From contig JALSQH010000190.1 in the NCBI GenBank assembly GCA_026985515.1, forward strand, positions 1 to 8,654: a stretch of DNA of 8,654 nt, given 5' to 3'. A program made the translations under genes and the position numbers. Below are positions 1-5,810 of this stretch, piece after piece. Source of the DNA: a bacterium (GTDB lineage: Bacteria; JALSQH01). Below the pieces are notes generated by a model. It did no database searches, was not told the DNA's origin, and was given only the letters and a program-made list of their open reading frames with translations. How positions within the stretch are numbered: position 1 is the stretch's first letter; the number at the start of each line of letters is the position of its first letter.

Positions 1-1
1 A

Positions 2-355
2 TTTTTTAAGAGAGAAGGTGATGACTTGATCTGCAGGGTTCCTATCAGTTTCCCTCAGGCGGCTCTCGGTGACGAGATTGAAGTTCCCACCCCTTATGGG
101 GTTGAAAGAGTAAAAATCCCCCCCGGGACTCAGCCAGGCACCGTTTTTACTCTTAAAGGAAAAGGTGTGGTAAATCCCAGAACTGGAAGGAAAGGAGACC
201 TCCATATTGAAGTCTACATAGAGGTACCCAGGAAACTGGATGCGAAACAGAAGGAGCTTCTAAGAGAATTTGAGAGAGAAACCAGACAGAAATACCCTCA
301 GAGGGAAAAGTTCTGGGAGAAGATAAGAAATATTTTTGCTCATAAGAGGAACTAA
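2..355 (+). CDS. dnaJ: Chaperone protein DnaJ, C-terminal part (5' end outside window)
   Basis: This is the last 117 codons of the Hsp40 co-chaperone DnaJ, which stimulates the ATPase of DnaK and hands it unfolded proteins in the cytoplasm. The frame is open from the window edge; the TTG at 26 is internal, because the codons before it already read as DnaJ (FKREGDDL). Recognisable pieces are the second C-terminal beta-domain with VPISFPQAALG, EVPTPYG and the IPPGTQPG...LKGKG hallmark, then the KLDAKQKELLREFE helix that leads to the dimerisation end. The J-domain, G/F region and zinc fingers must lie upstream. The tail after that helix (about 25 residues, rich in K, R and F) is not conserved in the family as I know it. 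The gene is convergent with the outer-membrane barrel gene, and its TAA (353-355) overlaps that gene's TAG (352-354). A CbpA-type paralogue is a less likely alternative. Confidence 0.93.
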   Translation, partial: FFKREGDDLICRVPISFPQAALGDEIEVPTPYGVERVKIPPGTQPGTVFTLKGKGVVNPRTGRKGDLHIEVYIEVPRKLDAKQKELLREFERETRQKYPQREKFWEKIRNIFAHKRN

Positions 356-1764
356 AAAGAGTATCTGATACCTGTTGTGAGAAAATCGTTTTTTCTGAAC
401 TGATACAGCAGAGAATCTTTTTCAGCATCAATTATATTCAGGGAACCAAAAAATGATATGAAATCGGAGTACTGGTAGGTGGCTTTCAGAGAGAGTATCA
501 TCTGATACTGCGTCAGCGCAAATATAAATCTTCCTTCCAGGGTTAGAGTATCATGAAAATAGGATCCTCGCAGGAGGGATATTGTAAAAATATTATCTCT
601 TTTAAAGAGGTATGTTTTTGCATTTGTGAAGAAATGTACCCATGTAATCAGTATGTTTCCATAAAGGTTGTGGGGAAAATTATAATCTGCACCTATGTTC
701 CATGTTAAGGAAGGAACATGCAAAAGCTCAAGATGGACATTGTAAATTGAGGAATTGGTATGCAATGCACCTTCACTTCTTATTCCCACGCTTTTAAAAG
801 TCGTGCTTATTCCGCCTCCAAAGGTGAATATCCTGTGAGGCTTAAATTTCATCATTGGAAGAAAGGAAATCTGTTCAAGGGGGGAAAGGTTATTGAGAGC
901 ATCCATTGGTTTATCAGTTGATTTTAAATATTCAACAAGATCAGGATTGAATTCAGGAAAAGGCATTTTTTCCCATCCATAGTGGATCGCTACCTGGTAA
1001 TCATAGCCTTCGCGGTAACTTTTTAAAAGAAAACCTATTTCTCCATTGAAGGGAGAATTTTTCGGGTAATCTGTTACATATGAAGTGGTACCACTTTCCT
1101 CAATATTAACTCCATATTCCTTCCTGTATTCCTCCACTGTTCTGTAATACATTTCCCTCGGTAGAATTGACCAGTCGGAGTTAATAAGAACAAAGTGTGA
1201 AGGCTTATAGAATGGTACATATATACCCTCAATGGTTGTTTGATCATTTACATAGTAATCTCCCCGGAGCATCAGAACAGGTAGTTTCGCAAAATCTTCT
1301 TCAGAAAAGATGAATTCATCCATTTCCTGGGGATTTACCACATCAATGGGACTCACATCAGAAACCCCCCAGGAAACTATCTGATTACCGGCAGTTATAT
1401 CCCATTTGTCGCTGCTTTTCTTGACGTAAAATTCAAAGGGTTGAAATCTGTTGTTAAAGTAATCGTTGTAGGATGAATGAAAGTAGTAGTATTTGTCCAG
1501 GAATGAGGAGAAGAAGGAAAAATTGCTTTTTATATCGCCTGAAAATGAGAGGTAGATACCGGTGATCCACTCTTCTGTGAATTCATACTTTGAATCCTGG
1601 TGAAGGTCGGAATTCAGTTTGGAGAATATTTTTCCTTCAAATTTCACTCCTGCTGTTTCGCCACCGAAAATGTCAAGCCCAAATTCCCCTTCTTCCGCAC
1701 ACAGAAGGAGAGGGAAAAGAGTTAAAAGGAAAACAGACAGGAAAATCTTAAATTTCTTTTTCAA
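352..1764 (-). CDS. Probable outer-membrane beta-barrel protein (DUF1302-like porin family), last gene of the envelope operon
   Basis: About 470 residues, the product probably spans the outer membrane. A signal peptide is plain: KKKFK, then a hydrophobic stretch ending near LLLCA/EEG. The rest alternates polar and aromatic residues as a barrel does and ends in an aromatic C-terminus (GIRYSF), the usual Bam-recognised signature. Around residues 126-145, GNQIVSWGVSDVSP followed by DVVNP resembles the 'G-Q-W-G-D-P-D-NP' block I associate with DUF1302-type and related porins; the exact family is uncertain. The frame stays open to an ATG at 1812, and another ATG lies at 1788. I prefer the TTG at 1764 because it directly precedes the Lys-rich n-region and has AGAGG (1769-1773) four bases upstream. 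The start overlaps the end of the LolA-like gene by 17 nt, so translation is probably coupled. A Cys precedes the cleavage region, but Leu before it argues against a lipobox. Confidence 0.72.
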   Translation of the reverse strand: MKKKFKIFLSVFLLTLFPLLLCAEEGEFGLDIFGGETAGVKFEGKIFSKLNSDLHQDSKYEFTEEWITGIYLSFSGDIKSNFSFFSSFLDKYYYFHSSYNDYFNNRFQPFEFYVKKSSDKWDITAGNQIVSWGVSDVSPIDVVNPQEMDEFIFSEEDFAKLPVLMLRGDYYVNDQTTIEGIYVPFYKPSHFVLINSDWSILPREMYYRTVEEYRKEYGVNIEESGTTSYVTDYPKNSPFNGEIGFLLKSYREGYDYQVAIHYGWEKMPFPEFNPDLVEYLKSTDKPMDALNNLSPLEQISFLPMMKFKPHRIFTFGGGISTTFKSVGIRSEGALHTNSSIYNVHLELLHVPSLTWNIGADYNFPHNLYGNILITWVHFFTNAKTYLFKRDNIFTISLLRGSYFHDTLTLEGRFIFALTQYQMILSLKATYQYSDFISFFGSLNIIDAEKDSLLYQFRKNDFLTTGIRYSF

Positions 1765-2518
1765 GGTACCTCTGTGTGAAGTAGGCATCTGGTATTTTCT
1801 TGTCCACAACAATTTTCTCGATGGTCAGGATAGTTTTGTGATGCGTTTTGAGGTTTTCCATAACGCTTTCCTTCATGATCCAGTAGTTTTTTATTTTTTC
1901 AAGTTTATTAACGGTAAGCCTCTTTATTTTTTTTCCTTTCTTATCGTACATTTCAGCCTTTACAGGAACAAAAATGTCTTTTCTTATCCATTCAACCACC
2001 TTGCTGTACTGGTAATCTGTACCTGGTTTAGGAATAGATTCAACAACATAACATTCATAATTTCCACACTTTTCTTCTCTCAGAAGTTTGTGGGTTGCTT
2101 TGTTTACTTTCACGCCCTCCATATCCTGGTATGAAAAATCTGTTCCCAGAAAGCTCTGATTCTTCTGGCTGGAAGAGATCCTTCTTGTTTTCTTCAAAGC
2201 CGGCAGATAGAGAAACTGGTCACTTTCCTTATCGGAGTTCTTGTAGTCCCAGATCAAAAATCCAGTGTTTCTTATGTCCGCAGGGGAGAGAAATTTCATA
2301 AGGGTTTTTGTCATATTTTTGTCTTCTTTAATGTAAGTTACAACTTCCCTTACCCTTTTGCTCCCCGATTTGCTGACAAGAATCATTTTCATTTTTGCTA
2401 TGGTTGTTTTGGGTTTGGGCTGATTATCAACTTTATGTATAATTTCCTCCCCCGTTAAGCCCCATAGAAGTCCTCCCGTTAACAAAAGAAAAACAGCCAC
2501 GAGAATTCCTCGCTTCAT
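1748..2518 (-). CDS. Outer membrane lipoprotein-sorting protein, LolA-like (TP0789 type)
   Basis: A 256-residue exported protein of the LolA/LolB-fold family typified by Treponema TP0789, thought to carry lipids or lipoproteins in the periplasm. Residues 1-20 are a signal peptide (MKRG, then a Leu-rich core ending LLWG); no lipobox Cys is present, so it should be soluble. Family hallmarks follow in order: TGEEII near 22, an amphipathic beta region, KFLSPADIRNTGFLIWDY (about 83-100), FLYLPALKKTRRISSS (about 110-125) and FLGTDFSYQDMEG (about 131-143). The start is secure: AAGGAGG (2526-2532) stands seven bases before ATG. It lies 44 nt after the hydrolase stop and overlaps the barrel gene, so it sits in the middle of an operon. 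In other bacteria as I recall, relatives of this protein occur with an MMPL/RND permease and a barrel protein; no permease is visible here. Confidence 0.85.
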   Translation of the reverse strand: MKRGILVAVFLLLTGGLLWGLTGEEIIHKVDNQPKPKTTIAKMKMILVSKSGSKRVREVVTYIKEDKNMTKTLMKFLSPADIRNTGFLIWDYKNSDKESDQFLYLPALKKTRRISSSQKNQSFLGTDFSYQDMEGVKVNKATHKLLREEKCGNYECYVVESIPKPGTDYQYSKVVEWIRKDIFVPVKAEMYDKKGKKIKRLTVNKLEKIKNYWIMKESVMENLKTHHKTILTIEKIVVDKKIPDAYFTQRYLEKEI

Positions 2519-2562
2519 TTTCTATCCTCCTTTTTTGAACAGTTGTACAGCTCAATTATACT

Positions 2563-3875
2563 TCATCTTGCTGAACCAATCAAGGATTTATGTGATCTCA
2601 ACCATCTGTCAACATAGTCAAAAACCTCTTCTGCATGGTTACCCATTAAAAGATCCACATGACCATAATCTTGAAAACACTTATATGTTTTATCTTTTGA
2701 GGAGATAACCCTGTATACCCGATTATAAATGTTTTCCCTGTTTACCAGCTTATCTGACCCTCCAGAAATCAGCAGAAGCGGCAGATTGATTCGATTCAGA
2801 TTTTTTAAGTAATCAACGGGTTTGCATCCGGGATAATCACATTGTTCCATGAATGTCCCATTTCTGAGCCAGCTGTGCCACTGCTGTAAAACTCGAGGTG
2901 AAAAATTGTCAAGACCCTTTTCAATGATGTAGTAAATTCCTTTAAGAAAAGTATTTTTTGTGTTCCAGATCATGTTAAGGACAAAATTTAGGGGTTCAAT
3001 TCCCATTTTTCTCTTTATGAAGCGGGTGAAAGCGTCAAGATGAGCTGGAAATTTTTCTCCAAGATATTTAAAAATTACAGGTGTAAGTAAATCAAGGAGA
3101 AGCGAAGCAGTGAAATTATTGGCCCATAGGGGAGGAGTAAGATGGAGCTTATCAAGTAAGGTTTCATTGTGTGTAAGAATATATGATGATTTTTCAATCT
3201 TTTCCCATGGGTAATCCGCAGCCATTTGCAGGAGTAAATCATAATCATAATAGTTGTGCCTGAGGAGAGACTTTAGCCCCTTTCCCTTTAAATTAACAGG
3301 GAAACTGAGACCAGCCGGACTGGCAACGGCAATAAAACCCTTCAATTCTCTATTCCTCTCCTCTGATAGTTTTTCGGAGGTAAACATTTTTAAGTATTTT
3401 TTCCATTAATTGTTACAGGTACTCCATAGACGCCCTCCAGATAGATGTACATAATTGTTCCACCCATTGAATGTCCAATCCAGAAGGGTTTTTCCCCGGT
3501 TCGTTCAGTCACGGTATGGATAATGGCAGGAACATCATAGGCAACAAAGGTATCTATGTCCCAATTTCCTGGTCCCCTGTCTGGACCGCTCTGATACTCT
3601 CCTTCACCATGCCCTCTGAGATTGGTTATCCATACATCGTAACCCCTGTCTGCAAGGTATTTTGCGAAGCTCTTTTGAGGATAATCCTAGCTGTTCAGGT
3701 TTACTGCAAAGCCGTGTTGAAGGATAACGGGTACCCCTCCCGGATTGTAGTATCTTCGAGCAACAAGTGTAACTCCGTCCGTTGTCTTTATAGTTTCCCT
3801 TCTTATCTCCCATGGGTAGGTAATGGAACCTGACAGGAAAAGAACAATTAAAATAAAAATCCATTTCTTAATCAT
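2563..3875 (-). pseudogene. Exported alpha/beta hydrolase (lipase/esterase-like), interrupted by one TAG and one -1 frameshift
   Basis: Read as one gene of about 437 codons, this is a serine hydrolase with a signal peptide (MIKKWIFILIVLFLSGS), so probably periplasmic or lipid-facing. Visible landmarks: VILQHGF (oxyanion loop, about residues 50-56), YDVWITNLRGHG, the nucleophile elbow GHSMGG with Ser136 (codon 3468-3470), GGSDKLV with Asp about 375, and DYGHVD with His about 406. All three triad residues are present. Two lesions split it: a TAG at 3687-3689 (codon 63, between NLNS and DYPQKSFAKYL), and a missing base in a six-A run (3397-3402 on the + strand as T's). One extra A there joins ...VTINGKKYLK smoothly to MFTSEKLSEERN. 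There are no other stops. Causes could be sequencing or assembly error, a recent pseudogene, or recoding (A AAA AAT is a slippery heptamer). It has its own promoter and is first in the operon with the LolA-like carrier. Confidence 0.82.
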
Positions 3876-3904
3876 CTCCTGCTTCTCCTCCTTTTTGTTG
3901 AAAA

Positions 3905-3933
3905 ATAATAGTATAAGTTGACATGGGTGTCAA
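3905..3933 (-). promoter_or_regulatory. Sigma-70 promoter of the hydrolase / LolA-like / barrel operon
   Basis: On the minus strand, TTGACA (3933-3928), a 17-bp spacer and TATTAT (3910-3905) match the consensus at 6/6 and 5/6. The predicted transcript starts near 3898, leaving a leader of about 22 nt with AAGGAGG before the hydrolase ATG at 3875. Assigned by consensus only. Confidence 0.7.
3918..3933. promoter_or_regulatory. Dyad TTGACA-N4-TGTCAA overlapping the -35 box: candidate operator
   Basis: The + strand reads TTGACA TGGG TGTCAA, a perfect 6-4-6 inverted repeat. One arm is the -35 element of the operon promoter and the other lies in its spacer, so a dimeric protein bound here would block RNA polymerase. 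The size and symmetry suit a TetR- or GntR-type repressor, but no regulator gene is in the window. Because half the dyad is itself a consensus -35 box, part of the symmetry is expected; only the second arm is extra. Confidence 0.4.
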
Positions 3934-3944
3934 TAGAAGTGGGA

Positions 3945-4400
3945 CTATTTGAGAGGTTCGTCAGAAAATGAAGGAAGGGTTATTTTCCAGCCCTCGTCAC
4001 TATTAACGGCGATTAATTTTATTTGAAATGATTTTGTGAAGAAAAGAAAATGGTGAAAATAAACTTCGACAATTCCCTCAAAGTTCCCGTCCGGTCTTTT
4101 TTTACATGCAAGGAGTTTGATTCTCTTTACAATGGAAGAAGATATATTCAATTTTCTCCACTTCCAAGCCATTCTTACGATGAAAGTATAATAATTGTTT
4201 TCCTTCTCTTTTGAGGTACCCCTGAAAAATGGTAAAAGTTTTTTCTTAAGTTCGTAATGCAGGAAATCTTTCCCCGAAATTTCACTGATAAAGTGTTGAA
4301 TGATAGTGCATCCATTTGCTCCCTCTCTATTTTGATCAGCTGAAAGGGGAGAAAGGAATATGACGGCAGTAATTATAAGTGCAACAATTTGCATTTTCAT
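3945..4400 (-). CDS. Small exported protein of unknown function
   Basis: I do not recognise this 151-residue protein. It begins MKMQIVALIITAVIFLSPLSADQN, a clear signal peptide with likely cleavage after LSA. The mature part is basic (many Lys/Arg) and has a long helical-looking start (IIQHFISEISGKDFLHYELKKKL), then beta-like segments such as FEGIVEVYFHHFLFF and GWKITLPSFSD. That layout, helix then antiparallel strands ending in 'GWKI', is reminiscent of small SnoaL/NTF2-like or DUF4878-like exported domains, but this is only a resemblance. Two Cys are present in the mature part. The ORF can also start at a TTG one codon upstream (4403); I chose ATG 4400. A near-perfect promoter lies so close that the mRNA should begin at about 4402, essentially leaderless. 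It is transcribed in the same direction as the hydrolase operon, but 69 nt and a second promoter separate them. Confidence 0.7.
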   Translation of the reverse strand: MKMQIVALIITAVIFLSPLSADQNREGANGCTIIQHFISEISGKDFLHYELKKKLLPFFRGTSKEKENNYYTFIVRMAWKWRKLNISSSIVKRIKLLACKKRPDGNFEGIVEVYFHHFLFFTKSFQIKLIAVNSDEGWKITLPSFSDEPLK

Positions 4401-4408
4401 CAACTCAG

Positions 4409-4436
4409 ATTATACCTCTCTGCGGGTTTATGTCAA
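4409..4436 (-). promoter_or_regulatory. Sigma-70 promoter of the small exported protein gene
   Basis: On the minus strand, TTGACA (4436-4431), a 16-bp spacer and TATAAT (4414-4409) match both boxes exactly. The expected start of transcription is about 4402, right at the TTG (4403) / ATG (4400) of the gene, so the mRNA would have almost no leader. The AGAGG upstream of the ORF lies in the promoter spacer and would not be transcribed. Confidence 0.72.
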
Positions 4437-4457
4437 AGAAAGAGGCAATTTTTGACA
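4431..4457. repeat. Inverted repeat TGTCAAA-N13-TTTGACA between the divergent promoters
   Basis: A 7-bp perfect inverted repeat (4431-4437 and 4451-4457) whose arms contain the two outward-facing -35 boxes of the divergent promoters. It uses the same TGTCAA/TTGACA words as the 3918-3933 dyad but with 13 rather than 4 bases between arms. It may simply reflect two consensus -35 elements back to back, or a shared operator. Confidence 0.4.
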
Positions 4458-4480
4458 AAATTAGTAATCTAAGATAAAAT
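4452..4480 (+). promoter_or_regulatory. Sigma-70 promoter of thiC
   Basis: TTGACA (4452-4457), a 17-bp spacer and TAAAAT (4475-4480) match the consensus at 6/6 and 5/6. Transcription should start near A4487, leaving about 22 nt before the GTG start. This may drive the whole thiC - Yip1 - htrA - tRNA run, as no other strong promoter is seen downstream. Confidence 0.72.
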
Positions 4481-4494
4481 AGTTTTACAAAGTT

Positions 4495-4501
4495 AAGGAG
4501 G
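4495..4501 (+). promoter_or_regulatory. Ribosome binding site that decides the thiC start
   Basis: AAGGAGG is only one base from the ATG at 4503, too close for initiation, but seven bases from the in-frame GTG at 4509. This favours GTG 4509, which also gives the usual short-form N-terminus. Confidence 0.65.
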
Positions 4502-4508
4502 AATGAAA

Positions 4509-5810
4509 GTGACTTTAAAGGAAAGAGCAAGGAAAGGCGAAATAACTGAAGAGATGAAAAAGGCGGCTGAGGAGGAAGGGGTATCTCCCGAGTATATCAG
4601 GGAAGGAATTGCGAATGGTACAATTGTTATAACAAAAAACAGGTTAAGGAAGAATATTAAAATTGTACCAATTGGAAAAGGGCTGAGAGTAAAAGTAAAT
4701 GTAAATCTGGGCACCTCTCCTGATCATATTGATTATGAGGAGGAGATGTGTAAAGCAAGGGTTGCTCTCAACAATGGTGCCGATACCATTATGGATCTTT
4801 CTATTGCAGGTGACATTGATGGTTTCAGAAAAAAGTTAATTGAGGAAATCCCTTTGCCTCTGGGAACTGTCCCCGTTTATCAGGCAGCCATTGAAGTGGA
4901 AAATAGAGGTGGCAGAATTCAGGATATGAGTGTTGATGATTTCCTTGGAGCGATACAGAAGCACGCAGAAGATGGTGTGGATTATATGACTGTTCATGTG
5001 GGTGTTACACAGGTTGTAGCTGAAAGATTAAAGCATACCAGAAGATTTATGGATGTGGTTAGCAGGGGTGGCTCAATAATCCTCAGCTGGATGAGGTACA
5101 ATAAAAAGGAAAATCCTCTCTATGAGCATTTTGATAAGCTCTTAGAAATTGCCAGAGAATATGATGTTACTCTCAGTCTCGGAGATGGCCTGAGGCCAGG
5201 TGCAATAGTTGATGCCTCTGATGGTCCACAGTTTCAGGAATTGATACTGCTTGGTGAGTTAACTGAAAAAGCGTGGGATGCGGGGGTTCAGGTTATTATT
5301 GAAGGTCCCGGTCATATCCCCCTTGATCAGATTGAGGCGAACATCCTTCTTGAGAAGAGTCTCTGCCACGGAGCACCCTTCTATGTCCTTGGTCCAGTTG
5401 TTCTTGATGTTGCACCTGGATATGATCATATCACCGGAGCAATAGGAGGAGCTGTTGCTGCTCTTGCAGGGGCAGATTTTCTCTGCTATGTTACTCCAGC
5501 AGAGCACCTGAGGTTGCCCTCAGTTGAAGATGTGAAAGAAGGTTTGATTGCCACCAGAATTGCGGCACTAGCGGCTGATACTGCCAGAAGACATCCAAAG
5601 ATATGGAAGTGGAATGAAGAGATGGCTTATTACAGAAAGCATCTCAAATGGGGTGACCAGATCAGAATCGCCATTGATCCTGAAAAGGCGAGGGAGTACC
5701 GTCAGAGTATCCCTGTTCATGATCCTGAGACATGCACCATGTGTGGAGAACTGTGTGCAATAAAGCTGAGCAGAGAAAGCAAGAAGGAGACGGAAAAGGC
5801 TGGGGTATAA
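4509..5810 (+). CDS. thiC: Phosphomethylpyrimidine synthase ThiC (short form)
   Basis: This is the radical-SAM enzyme that rearranges aminoimidazole ribotide into HMP phosphate, the pyrimidine half of thiamine; it works in the cytoplasm with a 4Fe-4S cluster. The 433 residues match the short ThiC form, without the long N-terminal domain of the E. coli enzyme. Landmarks in order: KGEITEEMKKAAEEEGV near the start, MDLSIAGDIDGFR, PLGTVPVYQA, MTVHVGVT, ILSWM, ENPLYEHFD, TLSLGDGLRPG, IEGPGHIPL, APGYDHITGAIGGA, FLCYVTPAEHL, and a C-terminal cluster motif with Cys409, Cys412 and Cys416. That motif is C-x2-C-x3-C, one residue shorter than the C-x2-C-x4-C I recall for E. coli; some short forms appear to share it. 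An ATG six bases upstream (4503) is possible but sits on top of the ribosome site. No other thi genes are in the window. Confidence 0.95.
   Translation: MTLKERARKGEITEEMKKAAEEEGVSPEYIREGIANGTIVITKNRLRKNIKIVPIGKGLRVKVNVNLGTSPDHIDYEEEMCKARVALNNGADTIMDLSIAGDIDGFRKKLIEEIPLPLGTVPVYQAAIEVENRGGRIQDMSVDDFLGAIQKHAEDGVDYMTVHVGVTQVVAERLKHTRRFMDVVSRGGSIILSWMRYNKKENPLYEHFDKLLEIAREYDVTLSLGDGLRPGAIVDASDGPQFQELILLGELTEKAWDAGVQVIIEGPGHIPLDQIEANILLEKSLCHGAPFYVLGPVVLDVAPGYDHITGAIGGAVAALAGADFLCYVTPAEHLRLPSVEDVKEGLIATRIAALAADTARRHPKIWKWNEEMAYYRKHLKWGDQIRIAIDPEKAREYRQSIPVHDPETCTMCGELCAIKLSRESKKETEKAGV

Noticed and set aside
361-371. GTATC-T-GATAC palindrome after dnaJ as a terminator
   Set aside because: The loop is one base, the stem is five pairs, and no T run follows directly; it lies inside the barrel coding region.
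1765-1812. Upstream ATG starts (1812 and 1788) for the barrel gene
   Set aside because: They would put 8-16 extra residues before the Lys-rich n-region, overlap the LolA-like gene by up to 65 nt, and lack a ribosome site; TTG 1764 has AGAGG in front.
1619-2134. Long + strand open frame opposite the barrel and LolA-like genes
   Set aside because: It is antisense to two well-supported genes, has no ribosome site I can see, and its product is low-complexity Phe/Tyr-rich with no recognisable domain.
3687-3689. The in-frame TAG as a pyrrolysine or reassigned codon
   Set aside because: Two neighbouring genes (stops at 352-354 and 3945-3947) end normally with TAG, the hydrolase has a second lesion, and no recoding signal is recognisable.
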